The notes beneath the pieces were generated by a model, which saw only the letters and a list, made by a program, of their open reading frames with translations, did no database searches and was not told the DNA's origin. This document shows, piece after piece, positions 9,850 to 20,427 of a DNA stretch of 64,000 nucleotides (the stretch's first letter is position 1; every line of letters begins with the position of its first letter). Source of the stretch: Atriophallophorus winterbourni. Taxonomy: Eukaryota; Platyhelminthes; Trematoda; Plagiorchiida; Microphallidae. Both the position numbers and the translations under genes were made by a program. The stretch spans positions 1-64,000 of the forward strand of contig JACCGJ010018760.1 of the NCBI GenBank assembly GCA_013407085.1, read 5' to 3'.

Positions 9850-10569
9850 AAAATGGAAGTGGGCTCAAATCAACACGCAAATGATATTGGTGTCAAACGA
9901 ACCAACAGCAATTGTGAGGAGAACCAAATTTCTCTAACTTTTGTTTGCAGCAAGATGAAATTGAATTGTTGCGCGAAATTAAGCTGATTTCTGTAGTATT
10001 CGGTGTCAATGTGACCAGCCATGAACCTTGTCCAGATCTAGTTAGGGGTTCAGCATGTCATCTGTGGAGTTTATCTCACACCAAATCTTCGCGAAGATAA
10101 TAATCTTTACTAGCATAACTTCTTGAACACGGAATGTTGGCTAACTTTTTTAATCGTAATATACCCAGGGGAACGGTGAGTTTATGCGGTTGCAAACTTG
10201 AGTTGATCAGATACCGGACTTTGAATACCAACGGTAAATTAGGTTGGTATATTAGACGAGGTTAGACTAAGCTTCATGCCACAGAATAATGCTATCACTA
10301 CATATGCCGCATCTGATTATAAAGCTCGTTTAAAAAGAGTGGTGGCATCGGGTAAATACACTTTTCGTTTCTTCGAAAATGTTTGAAGCATACTGAGAAA
10401 TTCTACACTGTGGTCAATGAAGCTGAGCTTGTTGGGAAATTCAATGCACCAAATGCTTCATATCGTTTTAAACCTGAATTTCTAATCAATTAATAGCAGG
10501 TTGTGTTAGAAAAATAAATAGTTAATAGGATAAACCACAGATGTAGAACAACCTCAACCTTGCAGTCAC
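9850..10569. other. mostly unrecognised sequence
   Basis: No supported gene. The stretch leads into a LINE C-terminal fragment at 10570 and may include its decayed upstream part. Confidence 0.3.
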
Positions 10570-10890
10570 TTGTTTCATCTTTCCCATAACACACATCTGT
10601 GTGATCACCAATCTCAACGTTACCAGAAGCATAGCAGGTTGAACTGTCGCAAATATGCATTTTCCGTTCGCAATGTGCAATTGTGGAACAGTTTACCTAC
10701 TCATGTGGTACAATCGGGAACCATTGACGTTTTCGAGAAATCACTAGATATCCACATGGACAAGTGTTTTCAAGTTTGAAAATAATCTCTAACAATATTT
10801 TGATATTTTTACCATCCGACCCGATGTACATTTTTGTGGGTCTTCTAAAGCTTTTTACCTGCATATCATTTATGAATAAACCTCAAAGGG
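10570..10890 (+). mobile_element. LINE C-terminus and 3' end
   Basis: The ORF 10570-10779 reads SRLNCRKYAFSVRNVQLWNSLPTHVV, the usual C-terminal end of CR1/Jockey RTs, with stop at 10779. The 3'UTR (10780-10870) ends near ATGAATAAACC. The same 3' end is inserted in reverse at 5066-5213. Confidence 0.72.
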
Positions 10891-10894
10891 AACC

Positions 10895-11755
10895 TAATTG
10901 CTAATCCTCCAGCTTTTCCGGTAAATTTAGGTCTGCAACAACCAGATAGGGCATACTTATTCGCCTTCATGAAATGCCAAAAATACCATCAAATGCTTGT
11001 ATGACGATGTGTAATACTTGGCGAATAGAATAACCGAACCGCTTTGATCGGCACATATCTTTAGCTACATTCGGAGATGACTAAAACCTCCTTCAACTCT
11101 CGGTCTGATTCCAACGTCACACCCGACCGCAATCGAAGAGATCGGCTATCGTGCCCCGTAGAGACTGCCGTGCGCAACGGAAATGAACTCAAACCGTGAT
11201 CGAAGAGATCTTCATCTCTCAGCGTTTCGTTCGAGAACAAACAGTTTCACCAGCTCGTTAAGTCTAATATCGATGCAGGTACTAGATCATAGAGAACCGA
11301 ATCGCAGATTTCAATGCATAAATTTAACATCTACTCAATTTTAAACGTTAAACGAAATCAATTTATGTAATGAATGCTTTGAGTATTACCCCTTCCTCAT
11401 TTGCAACTTCATCTTTCACTGTCTTTCGCTCTGGAGTTGCAGGTTCTGACGAGTTCTCATGTATTTAACCAAATTAATACGCGCGTGTACTTTCCGCACC
11501 TATTTATTAGTAGATATTCGAAGAGCATAATAGTCACTGACTATAGAGAAACTATACGTCTAATCCCAATTCTTAAAAATTTATAGAAACTATCGCCGCA
11601 CTGACTGTACGTCGCAGTTGCTCATAGCATCTAAAGATTTGTGTTACGACGCATGGTTTCGAGTTATCAGAAGATGCTTACCGATTTACCTACCGAAAAT
11701 ATCGCTCAACAGATAAACTTGCATATGACATATCAGGTACACTTAATAGGAAATC
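10895..11755. other. no recognised feature
   Basis: No ORF of note and no repeat shared with the rest of the window were recognised. Confidence 0.35.
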
Positions 11756-11756
11756 G

Positions 11757-11878
11757 AAAAGTGTACAAGGCTCACTGAACCTAATCTTACTGCCTCCACC
11801 CGATGACGGCAAACAGCCAGAAACCGGTAGTGGTAAGGGATGGGGATGTGAACACCGCAATACAGTGTACAAGTTTAT
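11757..11878 (+). repeat. partial hammerhead repeat, subfamily a
   Basis: About half a unit (AAGGCTCACTGAACC through GGGATGGGGATGTGAAC), in inverse orientation to the 4.8-5.8 kb array. Confidence 0.75.
11796..11833 (+). ncRNA. hammerhead motif with a core mutation
   Basis: CCAC, CCGATGA (the invariant U4 is C), GGC-AAACA-GCC, GAAA, ACC/GGT, GTA, GTGG. Pairing and cleavage triplet are kept; the core change should abolish activity. Confidence 0.6.
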
Positions 11879-12058
11879 TTCATGGATTCCGCCAATGCCT
11901 TTCCCTATTCACGAAATTTTCTGAAAGTGGTGGTCCACTGACTATCACTGAATCGGGTTCTAATTAAAAGGCCACCGTTAGCAAACCATCCTTGTTTCCT
12001 TTATACAGCTACTATTACATACACCGAGCATTGACACCAAATATTCCTCGGGTTCCCA

Positions 12059-12517
12059 TTAGTGGCTTAGAGTTTGGAAGATGTAATATTTAGCAATAGA
12101 GGAAAATCTTCGTAGCTCAGAATGTGGATGGCGTTCACCTTGTGTTCGCCGAGCTTGCGTAGTTGTTCTTGGACGTTTCGTCACCAGGCTAGAAGCGTCC
12201 TGTAGTTGGAATTTGTTGGTTATTATACCGTTTGCCTGTCGGTTCACGGACACTCTCGCGTTGATTTTCCTTTCAAGTCGTTTTGTCAGGTCTTCGTTTA
12301 TCCGTCTGTATGTTGTTGTATCACGGAGTAGTTGTTCAGCTTTCTCGATATATTCTGCCTTGTTCATTACGACGGTCATTCTTCCTTTGCCAGCGGGAAG
12401 TATAACGATGTTCTGGTCTCGTTTCAGTTTGTTCAATGCTTTGATTTCCTGTTTATTGAGTGACGTATGTTCTATGTTTGCTCCCCCGCCATTAGACTCA
12501 CCTGCATTATTCTTCAC
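12059..12517 (-). pseudogene. Penelope-like element RT N-terminal fragment
   Basis: The frame reads EIKALNKLKRDQNIVILPAG, then KGRMTVVMNKAEYIEKAEQL and DTTTYRRINEDLT. This block is characteristic of the N-terminal RT part of Penelope-like elements (PLEs). The frame then shifts; a second frame near 12090-12150 holds the part that would precede the first conserved RT blocks. No GIY-YIG endonuclease is seen, so this is a ~460-bp remnant. Hammerhead repeats lie on both sides (11.76-11.88 and 12.88-13.17 kb). Animal PLEs are known to carry hammerheads in their terminal repeats, but the complete ribozyme next to this copy is on the other strand. Confidence 0.72.
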
Positions 12518-12756
12518 ATCATCTAAGCATTCCTATTTATTTATTTTCTTGAAAAGAATGTCCTGTCAATCAACAGAGGCATTGCGGTTATTGTATGACT
12601 GAGTTGTCTCCGATGATTTGATTCGAAACATGACCCATGATCGACACCTTGAACTTGTATGATTGATCAGTGTCATTTCGTCCAGTATTGCCCACCCACT
12701 GCAGATCATTCTTCTACAGGGGAAACGAATTATTCGAAAATGAAAAAAATTCACAC

Positions 12757-12875
12757 ATTTTTAATTCGCTCGTTATTTAGACCGGTACCTCGATGATCAA
12801 TAGAAGACGCGACTGACTATTTGGATTTCGATATGAAATCTCAACGTGAATCTTTTTTAGAATTTTTGTGCTGCA
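12757..12875 (+). repeat. left direct repeat flanking a hammerhead insertion
   Basis: It matches 13168-13312 over ~115 bp (TTAATTCGCTCGTTATTTAG, GAAGACGCGACTGACTATTT). The pair brackets the hammerhead repeat at 12876-13167. Confidence 0.85.
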
Positions 12876-13167
12876 GAATCACAAAGTGATTCTTGGTCAA
12901 AGCACTCAAGGCGCTTATGGATGACCAAAGTAATGTGCTGCTCACATCCACATCCCTTACACACCACAACCGGATCTTGTGTCTGAACATCGTTGTTCGT
13001 TGTACGAACCCTATATAACAGTGGCATACAAGCATAACTTTGTTTACCACTTTACCACTGTTTCAAGGCTCACTGAACCTGATCTTACTGTCTCCACCTG
13101 ACGACGGCAAACAGCCAGAAACCGGTAGTGGTGTGTAAGGGATGGGGATGTGAGCAACACATTACTT
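12876..13167. repeat. hammerhead repeat, inverted partial dimer
   Basis: It begins exactly at GAATCAC-AAA-GTGATTC. Up to ~12974 it has the array orientation (the truncated ribozyme ends in ACCGGAT); from there it continues in the opposite orientation through a full ribozyme. The two halves are thus head to head. Confidence 0.8.
13094..13131 (+). ncRNA. hammerhead ribozyme motif, intact core
   Basis: CCAC, CTGACGA, GGC-AAACA-GCC, GAAA, ACC/GGT, cleavage triplet GTA, GTGG. It is identical in core and pairing to the array copies but lies on plus. Confidence 0.72.
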
Positions 13168-13312
13168 TGTACATATTTTTAATTCGCTCGTTATTTAGAC
13201 CGTTACCTGGATAATCAATAGAAGACGCGACTGACTATTTGGATTTCGACATGAAATTTCGACGCAAACAAAGTCTACGTGAACCTGTTTTTTTTATAAT
13301 TTTTGTGTCGCA
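13168..13312 (+). repeat. right direct repeat flanking the hammerhead insertion
   Basis: Counterpart of 12757-12875, with scattered substitutions and a small insertion (GCAAACAAAGTC) near 13262. Confidence 0.85.
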
Positions 13313-13645
13313 ATTAATAAGATCGTTGAAAAGCTTCTGACAGATGGCCATACAAAGCCATCAAATTCATTTTCCTTCACCGATAACAGAAAATCATAAT
13401 CAAAAACAACAAAGCTAGGTGAAAACCGAACTGAAAACGCCGGGATCATACACGACGAAAGACATCAACACCATTAAACGTTCATTAATGGGGCATTAAT
13501 ATGCATATAAAAACAGGCTTATTGCTGTAACTAAAACAAATGGTATTGATCGAATTTTTGTGTTAATGGATTCGTTGCATAATTCAGCCTTTAGCTTCTG
13601 ATAAGACGGGTGTTCCGAGAAGAATTGCAAATTTAGACACTCCTC
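13313..13645. other. no recognised feature
   Basis: AT-rich sequence between the direct repeat and SINE-1; nothing recognised. Confidence 0.35.
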
Positions 13646-13648
13646 ATT

Positions 13649-13893
13649 CGTATGCACGGATGTGCAATCGTGCAGCATTTCTGTGCTGTACGGCTAACAT
13701 CGTGCTAAATTGATTGACCAACGGTAGTGAGCTGCATGCTGAAACACGTTGCAGTCTCACTACCATTTCTATTTCATTTTCCCCCTCATATCTGTCTAGG
13801 CCTGGGCAACCTGACAGTATCTTAGCCCACGTGCAGTCTGAATGTGCGGCACTTTGCCTGGATCAGGCATGTACTTTCATACCATACCATACC
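13649..13893 (+). mobile_element. SINE-1 copy (near full length)
   Basis: A ~240-bp short interspersed repeat seen about 15 times here. It starts near GCACGGATGTGCAATCGTGC, passes GGCCTGGGCAACCTGACAG and GCGGCACTTTGCCTGGATCA, and ends in CTTTCATACCATACC. The simple-sequence end (CATA or ACCATACC) marks the 3' tail. No convincing pol III A or B box was seen, so its origin is open. Short ORFs across it are shadows. Confidence 0.8.
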
Positions 13894-14205
13894 ATTCTCG
13901 ACATCTCTGTACCAACAGAATTACAGGTGTACTTTTCTTCGTTTAATATTCAATGGGTTCCACGTAGATGTATTAGTGATGCTTCCGGTGGGCACGTTAA
14001 ATCAAATGCGCCGATGGCTTCGTCCTTGATGGTCGCAGGTCCAGGAACTTCTTGGTAGTTTGGTGAGACACCTATTTACAAACGCCCGGAGCATATAGAC
14101 TCAGCTATCAATAATATCCGATGACTATTTAATCACGGTTAAATCTCTATGCTAAAGGCAGATTTACTAATTCCAAATATGGTTAACTGCGATAGCATGA
14201 TGAGT

Positions 14206-14437
14206 GTATGGTATGGTATGAAAGCACAAGCCTGATCAAGGCAAAGTGCCGCACAGTCAGACTGCACGTGGGCTAAGATACTGTCAGGTTTCCCAGGCCT
14301 AGACAGATATGAGGAGGAAATAGAAATGGTAGTGAGACTCCAGCGTGTTTCAGCATGCAGCTCACTACCGTTGGCCAATCAATTTAGCACGATGTTAGCC
14401 ACACAGCACAGAAATGCTGCACGATTGCACATCCGTG
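14206..14437 (-). mobile_element. SINE-1 copy, opposite orientation
   Basis: Reverse complement of the copy at 13649, 310 bp away, so the two form an inverted pair. It lies just beyond the 3' end of the SOCS-box gene. Confidence 0.8.
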
Positions 14438-14439
14438 CA

Positions 14440-14684
14440 CCTCAGACGGTACACCCTAAAGAAACAACTTAACTGGAAGAAATAAAGAATGCAAATGGAA
14501 AGAACTATATTATGTCAGTAAATAAGAAATTATTGTCAAAAAGGACAAAAATAAATAAGGGGAAATTGAGGAATATAACAGCGCATTGAAATCAAGAAAA
14601 GTCAGAAAGTTTGAATAAATTACATGAATCAAACAAAATAAAAGAGAGGCGTGAAAAAACACGACGGAGAAGTGAGACAGCCAC
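14440..14684 (-). other. likely 3'UTR of the SOCS-box gene
   Basis: Sequence directly after the stop codon of the minus-strand gene. No clear AATAAA was found on minus before the SINE, so the end of the transcript is unknown. Confidence 0.35.
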
Positions 14685-14846
14685 TCAAAGATGAAATTCA
14701 CAAGTTTCGCTTGGCGCGGATACGGTGTTGAAGCTTTCCGCTCTGGAGAGACAAGAACCAGTACAGCTAAATGATGGTTGGAATCGCAAATAGGCGAGCA
14801 GGCATGCAGGCAGGTCTAAATTGTCCAACATTTCTTCACGCACCAT
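14685..14846 (-). CDS. SOCS-box gene, last coding exon (Cul-box and C-terminus)
   Basis: This exon completes the SOCS box. After the acceptor GGTCTCCAG it reads MVREEMLDNLDLPACLLAYL, that is, the spacer, the LDLP cullin-box motif and the following YL, then about 33 residues to TGA at 14685. It is in phase 0, matching the phase-0 donor of exon 20084-19875, which ends in the BC-box SLQALIRQKILQ. A SOCS box binds Elongin B/C through the BC-box and a cullin through the Cul-box, which makes the protein a candidate ubiquitin-ligase substrate receptor. The join across a 5.0-kb intron rests on phase, splice signals and motif continuity, not on cDNA. Confidence 0.7.
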   Translation of the reverse strand: MVREEMLDNLDLPACLLAYLRFQPSFSCTGSCLSRAESFNTVSAPSETCEFHL

Positions 14847-14989
14847 CTGGAGACCATAAAAAGGACCGCGTGTCAACGATGGCATGTATAATAATAGATA
14901 ATTAGATTGACACCAGTATGACAGGCACCCCACGGTTTTCACTAACACAAATCATGACAAAATTCAGAACGATTTCTTCCAACAAAGAA

Positions 14990-15505
14990 TTCTAAGTAAA
15001 AAGAGATCTTAACGGGGGTGGCAATGGGGATAAGCTCCCAATGTCTATAAAATGCTCTCAGATGGCGCGCGCGTCTCAAATAACCGCCGACAACAAAGTC
15101 TAGCAGAACTGCTTCTAACAACAGGAGAAGGGGCGAGGGCGAGTGACTAGCGACTAAAAGCCAGCTTGCGTTGGGCAGATGGAGCTCGTTAGCCTGGGAG
15201 GGCATTTCATCTAGGGGAAGGCAAACCCTGATTTTAAACCGTCGCTGCATCGGGAGAAAACCCTGATGAAAAACCTGGAACAGAGTCTGGCAGACGGTTA
15301 GTTGGTGCAAACCACCTTTTTCTGGCCACCCCCTGCTACCTTGCAGGTCACACTTGGTTGTGCAAAGGCTAGAGAAGCTGACTCGAACAAACGCCGGTGG
15401 TGCTGAGGACGACGCTTTGTACCCAAATTATCAAGACTCTTTATGACTCGCGGAAATTTCGAAACCCACTCATCCTCCATTTGGAGATAGTCGCACAAAA
15501 CTAAA
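14990..15505 (-). mobile_element. R570 non-autonomous RTE derivative
   Basis: Read on minus, it has R570 features: the RTE-like head, GGTTTTCTCCC and CCTTGCAGGTCACACTTGG-type sequence in the body, and the RTE-2-like end with GAGATAGTCGCACAAAA at 15482-15500. It is non-coding. It lies in the last intron of the SOCS-box gene. Confidence 0.65.
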
Positions 15506-15509
15506 GGTC

Positions 15510-15840
15510 ACCCAGTGTGCATTGCTATGCAAAGTGTTCAGTTTGAGTGAGGAAATTCGATTTGGGTAATGAAAAATGATAAATCCTCTCGAACAGATTT
15601 ACGTTGAACAGGCCAAGATTGATATACCACAGAAAAGGCATGCATATTTTGTGTATATGGGTAGGTCTCAGACGTGAATAACGTAAATATCCTTTGGCAC
15701 AGGGCATACTTTATTGCAGGTCGTTTGACAATGCTGCCCCAGTTCATTGTTAGAAAAGACCTGAATACTGAGAGTGTTTTCGGTGGCAATAAGGCTATGT
15801 GGTGCATGACAGTAAAAAAGCTACAAGTTTCATAGCTTTA
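15510..15840. other. intron sequence, nothing recognised
   Basis: Overlapping minus-strand ORFs up to 89 codons with no recognised domain, inside the last SOCS-box intron. Confidence 0.35.
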
Positions 15841-16432
15841 AGTCATCATCACCATCATGAAGCACAAGTCTGGAGCCAGACAAAGGGCCAAGCAATACGA
15901 AGCAGAAAAGGCAGATAAGCAAGCGCGTGAAAAAGGGAAAGCAGGCAAGTGGAATATGTAACAGCAAATGCGCAAAAAGCATATTGTTTTTTGTAGTTTC
16001 GCTGCATGTGATTTTGTGATTTTTGGTTTTGTTTGTTTTTTGTTTATCAAATGTAATATAATGTAATAATAGTGTACCGGATAAAAGATTAGGACACAAT
16101 AAAATCACTGGCGCCAGTGACTTCTACTTGCAGCCATATCTCGTAAGGTTTCCAGTCAACTATTAGGTGGAGCTTTCGGACCCCACCCAGGCAAATAAAT
16201 ACGCCCAACTAAGCCTAGCGATACGGTGAGCTTCTTCATCCCAACGCGCTACATCGTGCACTGGCCACCCGATCTTTTCTCCCAGCTTCTGCCAGGCTCT
16301 GGGAATAAGGCGCGGTACGGTAAACGGTGAGGAGGCATTTTTAAAACATGTCGTAACCATCGCAAACGAGCAAGAATCAGCATTTCTCTCACTCCGTGGC
16401 CACCTGGTCCTAACACTCGCTTTTAGGTCTCA
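15841..16432 (-). mobile_element. RTE-1 copy A, 5'-truncated 3' end
   Basis: It begins with the tail CATCATCACCATCATGAAGC (ATG repeats on minus) and matches the RTE-1 3'UTR and C-terminus seen at 17957 and 34090. The C-terminal coding part (16163-16430) has frameshifts. It breaks off at 16432 next to unrelated DNA. Confidence 0.8.
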
Positions 16433-17089
16433 ACCTTCACCGTTTATTCAAGACTTCTTTATACCATGGTTGTATGGAGGTTGACCACGCGACACTTGCT
16501 AAAGATGCTATGCTGTCCAGGAAGTTATTTTGCTGACGTAACTCTACTCGTTGAAAATATTAATTAAATGTATATAAGTCTTCTATAGATTCCGTTGATT
16601 TGTATGTCACAGATATGTTGGGAAAGTTGGATATCAATCTACCACTCTATTTGACGACCGTCAATAAAAAATATGGTAATGGCCACCGGAACGATTAACC
16701 CTGTACAAATAGTCTGAGTTTTGTCGGCAATCGGGTTACCATGTCGTAGATGACACCGTCAACTTTGAACTGACACCGACGACCGAGTCCTGGCTATCGC
16801 TGTGGAAGACATTGTTTCTCCCGAACCGGACTGCTTAGTCATTCGAAACGCTGTGGAGTATGAGACGATCATGTGATTGTGATGCACATCGACAGGAGGC
16901 CAACAACAAATAGTCAAGACAACCAACTAGGGTTAACACAGGTTTTGGCCAGTGGATATCAGGGAAAAGAATAGCACCAGTGAGGTTGCCCTGACTTGGG
17001 CGAAAAACGGTTATTAGTATTTCTATCATATGATGAGGAATTTGTGGGAACAGCGCTTTACCGGTGGCAATCAGTTTATTGTACACCGT
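16433..17089. other. intron sequence with a short dispersed repeat
   Basis: Bases ~16780-16895 match ~26300-26410 in reverse orientation (CGGACTGCTTAGTCATTCGA against CGGACTGTTTAGTCATCCGA). Translated at 26.4 kb, it gives a cysteine/histidine pattern (CRTDCSSRIGLFSHPKRC) recalling the finger found in some flatworm LINEs. The rest is unrecognised. Confidence 0.4.
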
Positions 17090-17090
17090 A

Positions 17091-17311
17091 ATGCACGGAT
17101 GTGCAATCGTGCAGCATCTATGTGCTGTGCGTCTAACATCGTACTAAATTGATTGGCCAACGGTAGTGAGCTGCATGTTGAAACACGCTGGAGTCTCACT
17201 ACAATTTCTATTTTCTTTCTCATATCCGTCTAGGCATAGGCAACCTGACAGTCTCTGACTGTGCGGCATTTTGCCTGGATCAGGCTTGTGCTTTCATACC
17301 ATACCATACAC
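17091..17311 (+). mobile_element. SINE-1 copy
   Basis: From GCACGGATGTGCAATCGTGC to CTTTCATACCATACCATACA; the central part has a deletion before GACTGTGCGGC. Confidence 0.8.
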
Positions 17312-17314
17312 CGT

Positions 17315-17950
17315 AAAAAATCCAAAAACTAATCAGGCGATCAAAATTTTTGAAACGACCGGTATCTTGCGATTGATTTCGTGCTGTTCACAAGCATGAG
17401 GAATAGAAAAGTTCCCATGGAAATAGCACTCGCAACAACCCGAAGACCGACGCGGTCACTTTATCCAGGCGGCATTCTAAACGGCTAGCTAGGAGTGATG
17501 CAAGCAGCTGCCGCTCGGTTCTCGAGGTACTTGTCGAGCAAGAAATTCGCGCAAAAACAAAAAAAGATTATCCTCAACCGAAATAACGGAGGCTGCTTTT
17601 GGATCATAAGCGTTTATAACACAAACGCTCTTTGGTGCCAACTTTGATCACGGTTTATGGTGTTCACTTAGATGAAAACAAGTGCGACATCACGCATGTT
17701 CGAAAGTAAAGCGGAGTCATGAAGCGCCATGTGAACAACGGTCGATCTGATAAACAGAGACTTTGTCGAGCCGATATTTCACGATTCGTTTGACATCAGA
17801 ACTGCGTATCGGAAAATGGTTGCACACAAACACATCACGTAATGTGTGGTCTATTGATTAATAAATAGATTGGTGTTAGAAGCGAACGCGTGCAACCAAA
17901 CACACAAAGTTCAGTGAACAAGGTATTTCGGAGGTAGTTAGGACAAGCAC
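17315..17950. other. intron sequence, nothing recognised
   Basis: No coding potential or shared repeat was seen. Confidence 0.35.
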
Positions 17951-17956
17951 TAGTTT

Positions 17957-19017
17957 GCTTCATCATCATCATCAGGAAGCACAAGTCTGGAGCCAGACAA
18001 AGTGCCAAGCAATATGAAGCAGGCAAGCGGAATACGCAAAAGCAAATGCACAAAAAGCAGCTTGTTTTTGTAGTTTCACTACATGCGATTTTTTGTTTTG
18101 TTTTTTATATAAAATAATACCGGACAAAACGAATTATGATACACATAATAAGATACACTGGCGCCACTGGCTTCGGTTTGTAGCCATATCGTGTAAGGTT
18201 TCCAGCCAACTATTAGGTGGAGCTTTCGGACCCCACCCAGGCAAACGAATACGCCCAACTGAGCCTAGCGCTAGGGTGAGTTGCTTCATCCCAACGCGCC
18301 ACGTCATGGACTGGCCACCCGATCTTTTCTCCCAGCTTCTGTCAGGCACTGCGAATACGGCGCGGTACGGCAAACGGTAAATAGGCATTCTTAAAATATG
18401 TCCGAACCATCGCAAGCGAGTAAGCATCAGCATTTCTCTCAGTCCGTAGCCACCTGGTCCTAACACCCGCTTGCAGACATCTATATTTGTAACACGATGC
18501 TGCCACCGAATGCGAGCAATTCTACGCAGGCAACGGGTATCAAAAACAGAAAGCCGACGGACATCTTCCGCTCGGATAGACCAGGTTTCGCAGCCATAAA
18601 GGAGTGTAGCACGCACCACTGCGTTGTACACTCGGCCTTTAGTATGGAGTGAAACATCGCGTCGACGCCACAGGTGGCGAAGGTTAGCAAACGCTGCACC
18701 CGCTTTGCGAACACGATGTGAGATCTCGTCCTCGACACAACCGCCAGTGGAGATACAACTGCCAAGGTAAACAAAGCTGTCGACCAATTCAAGATTGACA
18801 TCGCACACAGTTAGGTTTGGAAGAGAGCCGCTCCAATCCTGGGTAAGTGTTTTACACTTGTTAGGCGCAAAGCACATGCCATACCTTGAAGCTTCAAGTG
18901 AAAGGCGGTCCAGGGCTTGTTGCAGTTAAAGCTTTTCTCAGGACATCGTCGATCGCGAAGTTAAAAAGGAACGGCGAGATAGGACAGCCCTGCCGCACCC
19001 CGCTGGAGTGGCTGCCA
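17957..19017 (-). mobile_element. RTE-1 copy B, 3' half with deletion of the catalytic box
   Basis: The tail (CATCATCATCATCAG) and 3'UTR are followed by an open frame of 247 codons (18877-18134) covering the RT C-terminal half (FVYLGSCIS, RVYNAVVRATLLYGCETW, LPGWGPKAPPNSW). Compared with copy C, about 100 bp are missing near 18925, and these encode LEYADDIALLGDD. The RT active site is therefore cleanly deleted, while the flanking GVRQGCP region resumes upstream up to ~19017. Confidence 0.85.
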
Positions 19018-19084
19018 ATCTGTCCCGAAATTAGTCACTTGCAGCGAAAAGGAAAGCTTATGAAGATATTACTCTAGTAAACAT

Positions 19085-19311
19085 GGAGTATGTATGTATG
19101 TATGTATGTACGAAATCACAGAATGGTGTACAGTCAGAGACCACTAAGATACTGTCAGGTTGCATGGGCTTAGATAGACGTAAGAAATAAAAATTAAAAC
19201 GGCAGTGAGATTCTAGCGCGTTTCCGCATTTAGCTCGGTACATGTGACAAATAAATTTAGCATGGTGCTGGCCGCACACTACAGAAGTACTACATGATTG
19301 CACATTCGTGC
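19085..19311 (-). mobile_element. SINE-1 copy with TATG tail
   Basis: It begins on plus with five TATG units (19088-19108), the reversed 3' tail, and ends with CATTCGTGC. It is more diverged than other copies. Confidence 0.72.
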
Positions 19312-19514
19312 AACATGGAGTAGTATAACGTAAATGGTGACACTAGAGTGACGTAACGCTGTGTACTGGAAACAACTAGCGAAGGGTTAAGCAACAAACA
19401 GGTGATGGCGAGGGAAAGGAATCCACAAGCGCGGCGGAATACGAACCGGGACTAGCTAATTGAAATTCAAACAGCCCCGCAGTTCCTTTAAAATGACGTA
19501 GGCACCAATATATT

Positions 19515-19715
19515 TTGGCGCTCACATCCACATCCCTTACACACCACTAACGGATTTTGGCTGTTTGCCGCTATTAGGTGGAGACAGAAAGATAAGGTTC
19601 AGTGAGCCTTGAAACAGTGGTAAACAAAGTTATACTTGTATGCCACTGTTATATAGGGTTCTTACAAAGAACCACGATGTTCAAACACAGAATCACAAAG
19701 TGATTCTTGGTCAAG
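19515..19715 (-). repeat. partial hammerhead repeat, subfamily a, degenerate
   Basis: It shares ATAGGGTTC, GATGTTCAAACACAGAATC, AAAGTGATTCTTGGTC and the ribozyme region (19543-19580) with the array. The ribozyme core is mutated (CTATTAG in place of TCGTCAG), so it should be dead. It lies in the last intron of the SOCS-box gene. Confidence 0.75.
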
Positions 19716-19874
19716 CAGAGCTACGCAACTTTTTATTTTAATTTAAGTGCATCTTATGTATGTATTTATATGTGTATGTTTGTATGTATAAAAATAAGTC
19801 TGATTCTGGGCTGAGATACCGTCAGCTTTCCCCGGTCAAAACAGAATAATAATAATATAATCATCATCGAATAC

Positions 19875-20084
19875 CTGCAATATTTTCTGCCGTATCAAAG
19901 CCTGCAGTGAAGGTGGTGGAGGGAGTTGATAGACCAGAACCACTTCAGCCTGCCGCATGCGTGTCTGCGAATCACACTGTCGTTGTGAGGTGAGTTGCTG
20001 CTGCAGGACACGACAGGGGGGAAGGATCGGAGATGAAGAAGTCAGATTTCGAGGCGAACTGTTCAACGACGAAGTTCCGCCATA
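19875..20084 (-). CDS. SOCS-box gene, penultimate exon (BC-box)
   Basis: Exactly 70 codons in phase 0 at both ends: acceptor GTTTTTTTCTAG before 20084, donor CAG|GTATTC after 19875. The encoded segment is Ser/Pro/Gln-rich at first and ends VYQLPPPPSLQALIRQKILQ. The SLxxLxRxxI pattern is the BC-box half of a SOCS box, with Ile where Cys is common; the Cul-box half lies in the next exon. Confidence 0.75.
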
Positions 20085-20427
20085 CTAGAAAAAAACAAGA
20101 CGTCTGGACTTATAAACACTACGATCCATTAAGATTAATGGATCGACTTATTATGCTCATTGATAATTCCCACACGCTAGATGGCAATCTCATTAAAAGT
20201 TAATCTTCGTTATAGACTCGATCAAAACACATCATAATGCCCACTAGAACGTCTTCATATCCGAGGGACTTTATCCCATGTGTATCAAGATACCATTGTC
20301 AAAAGGAACTGCCTATTGAAAAATTGCGATCTCGTTGATATCATGTGTACGCTTTTTGAGAATATTACTTATGCGTACTTTGGACAGAATTAGTTGATTT
20401 TTAACAATAATCTGAAGCCGAAATTTC
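20085..20427 (-). other. intron sequence, nothing recognised
   Basis: Part of the 2.4-kb intron between exons 23588-22476 and 20084-19875. Confidence 0.4.

Noticed and set aside
12059..13131. Hammerhead at 13.1 kb as part of the Penelope-like element
   Set aside because: Opposite strand, separated by unrelated direct repeats, and the same repeat occurs at many places without the PLE.
13714..14378. ORFs starting NGSELHAETR on both strands
   Set aside because: They recur with every SINE-1 copy and are translations of a non-coding SINE.
15838..16108. Small membrane-like proteins rich in Leu/Phe
   Set aside because: They are translations of the RTE-1 3'UTR, repeated at 17.9 and 34.1 kb.
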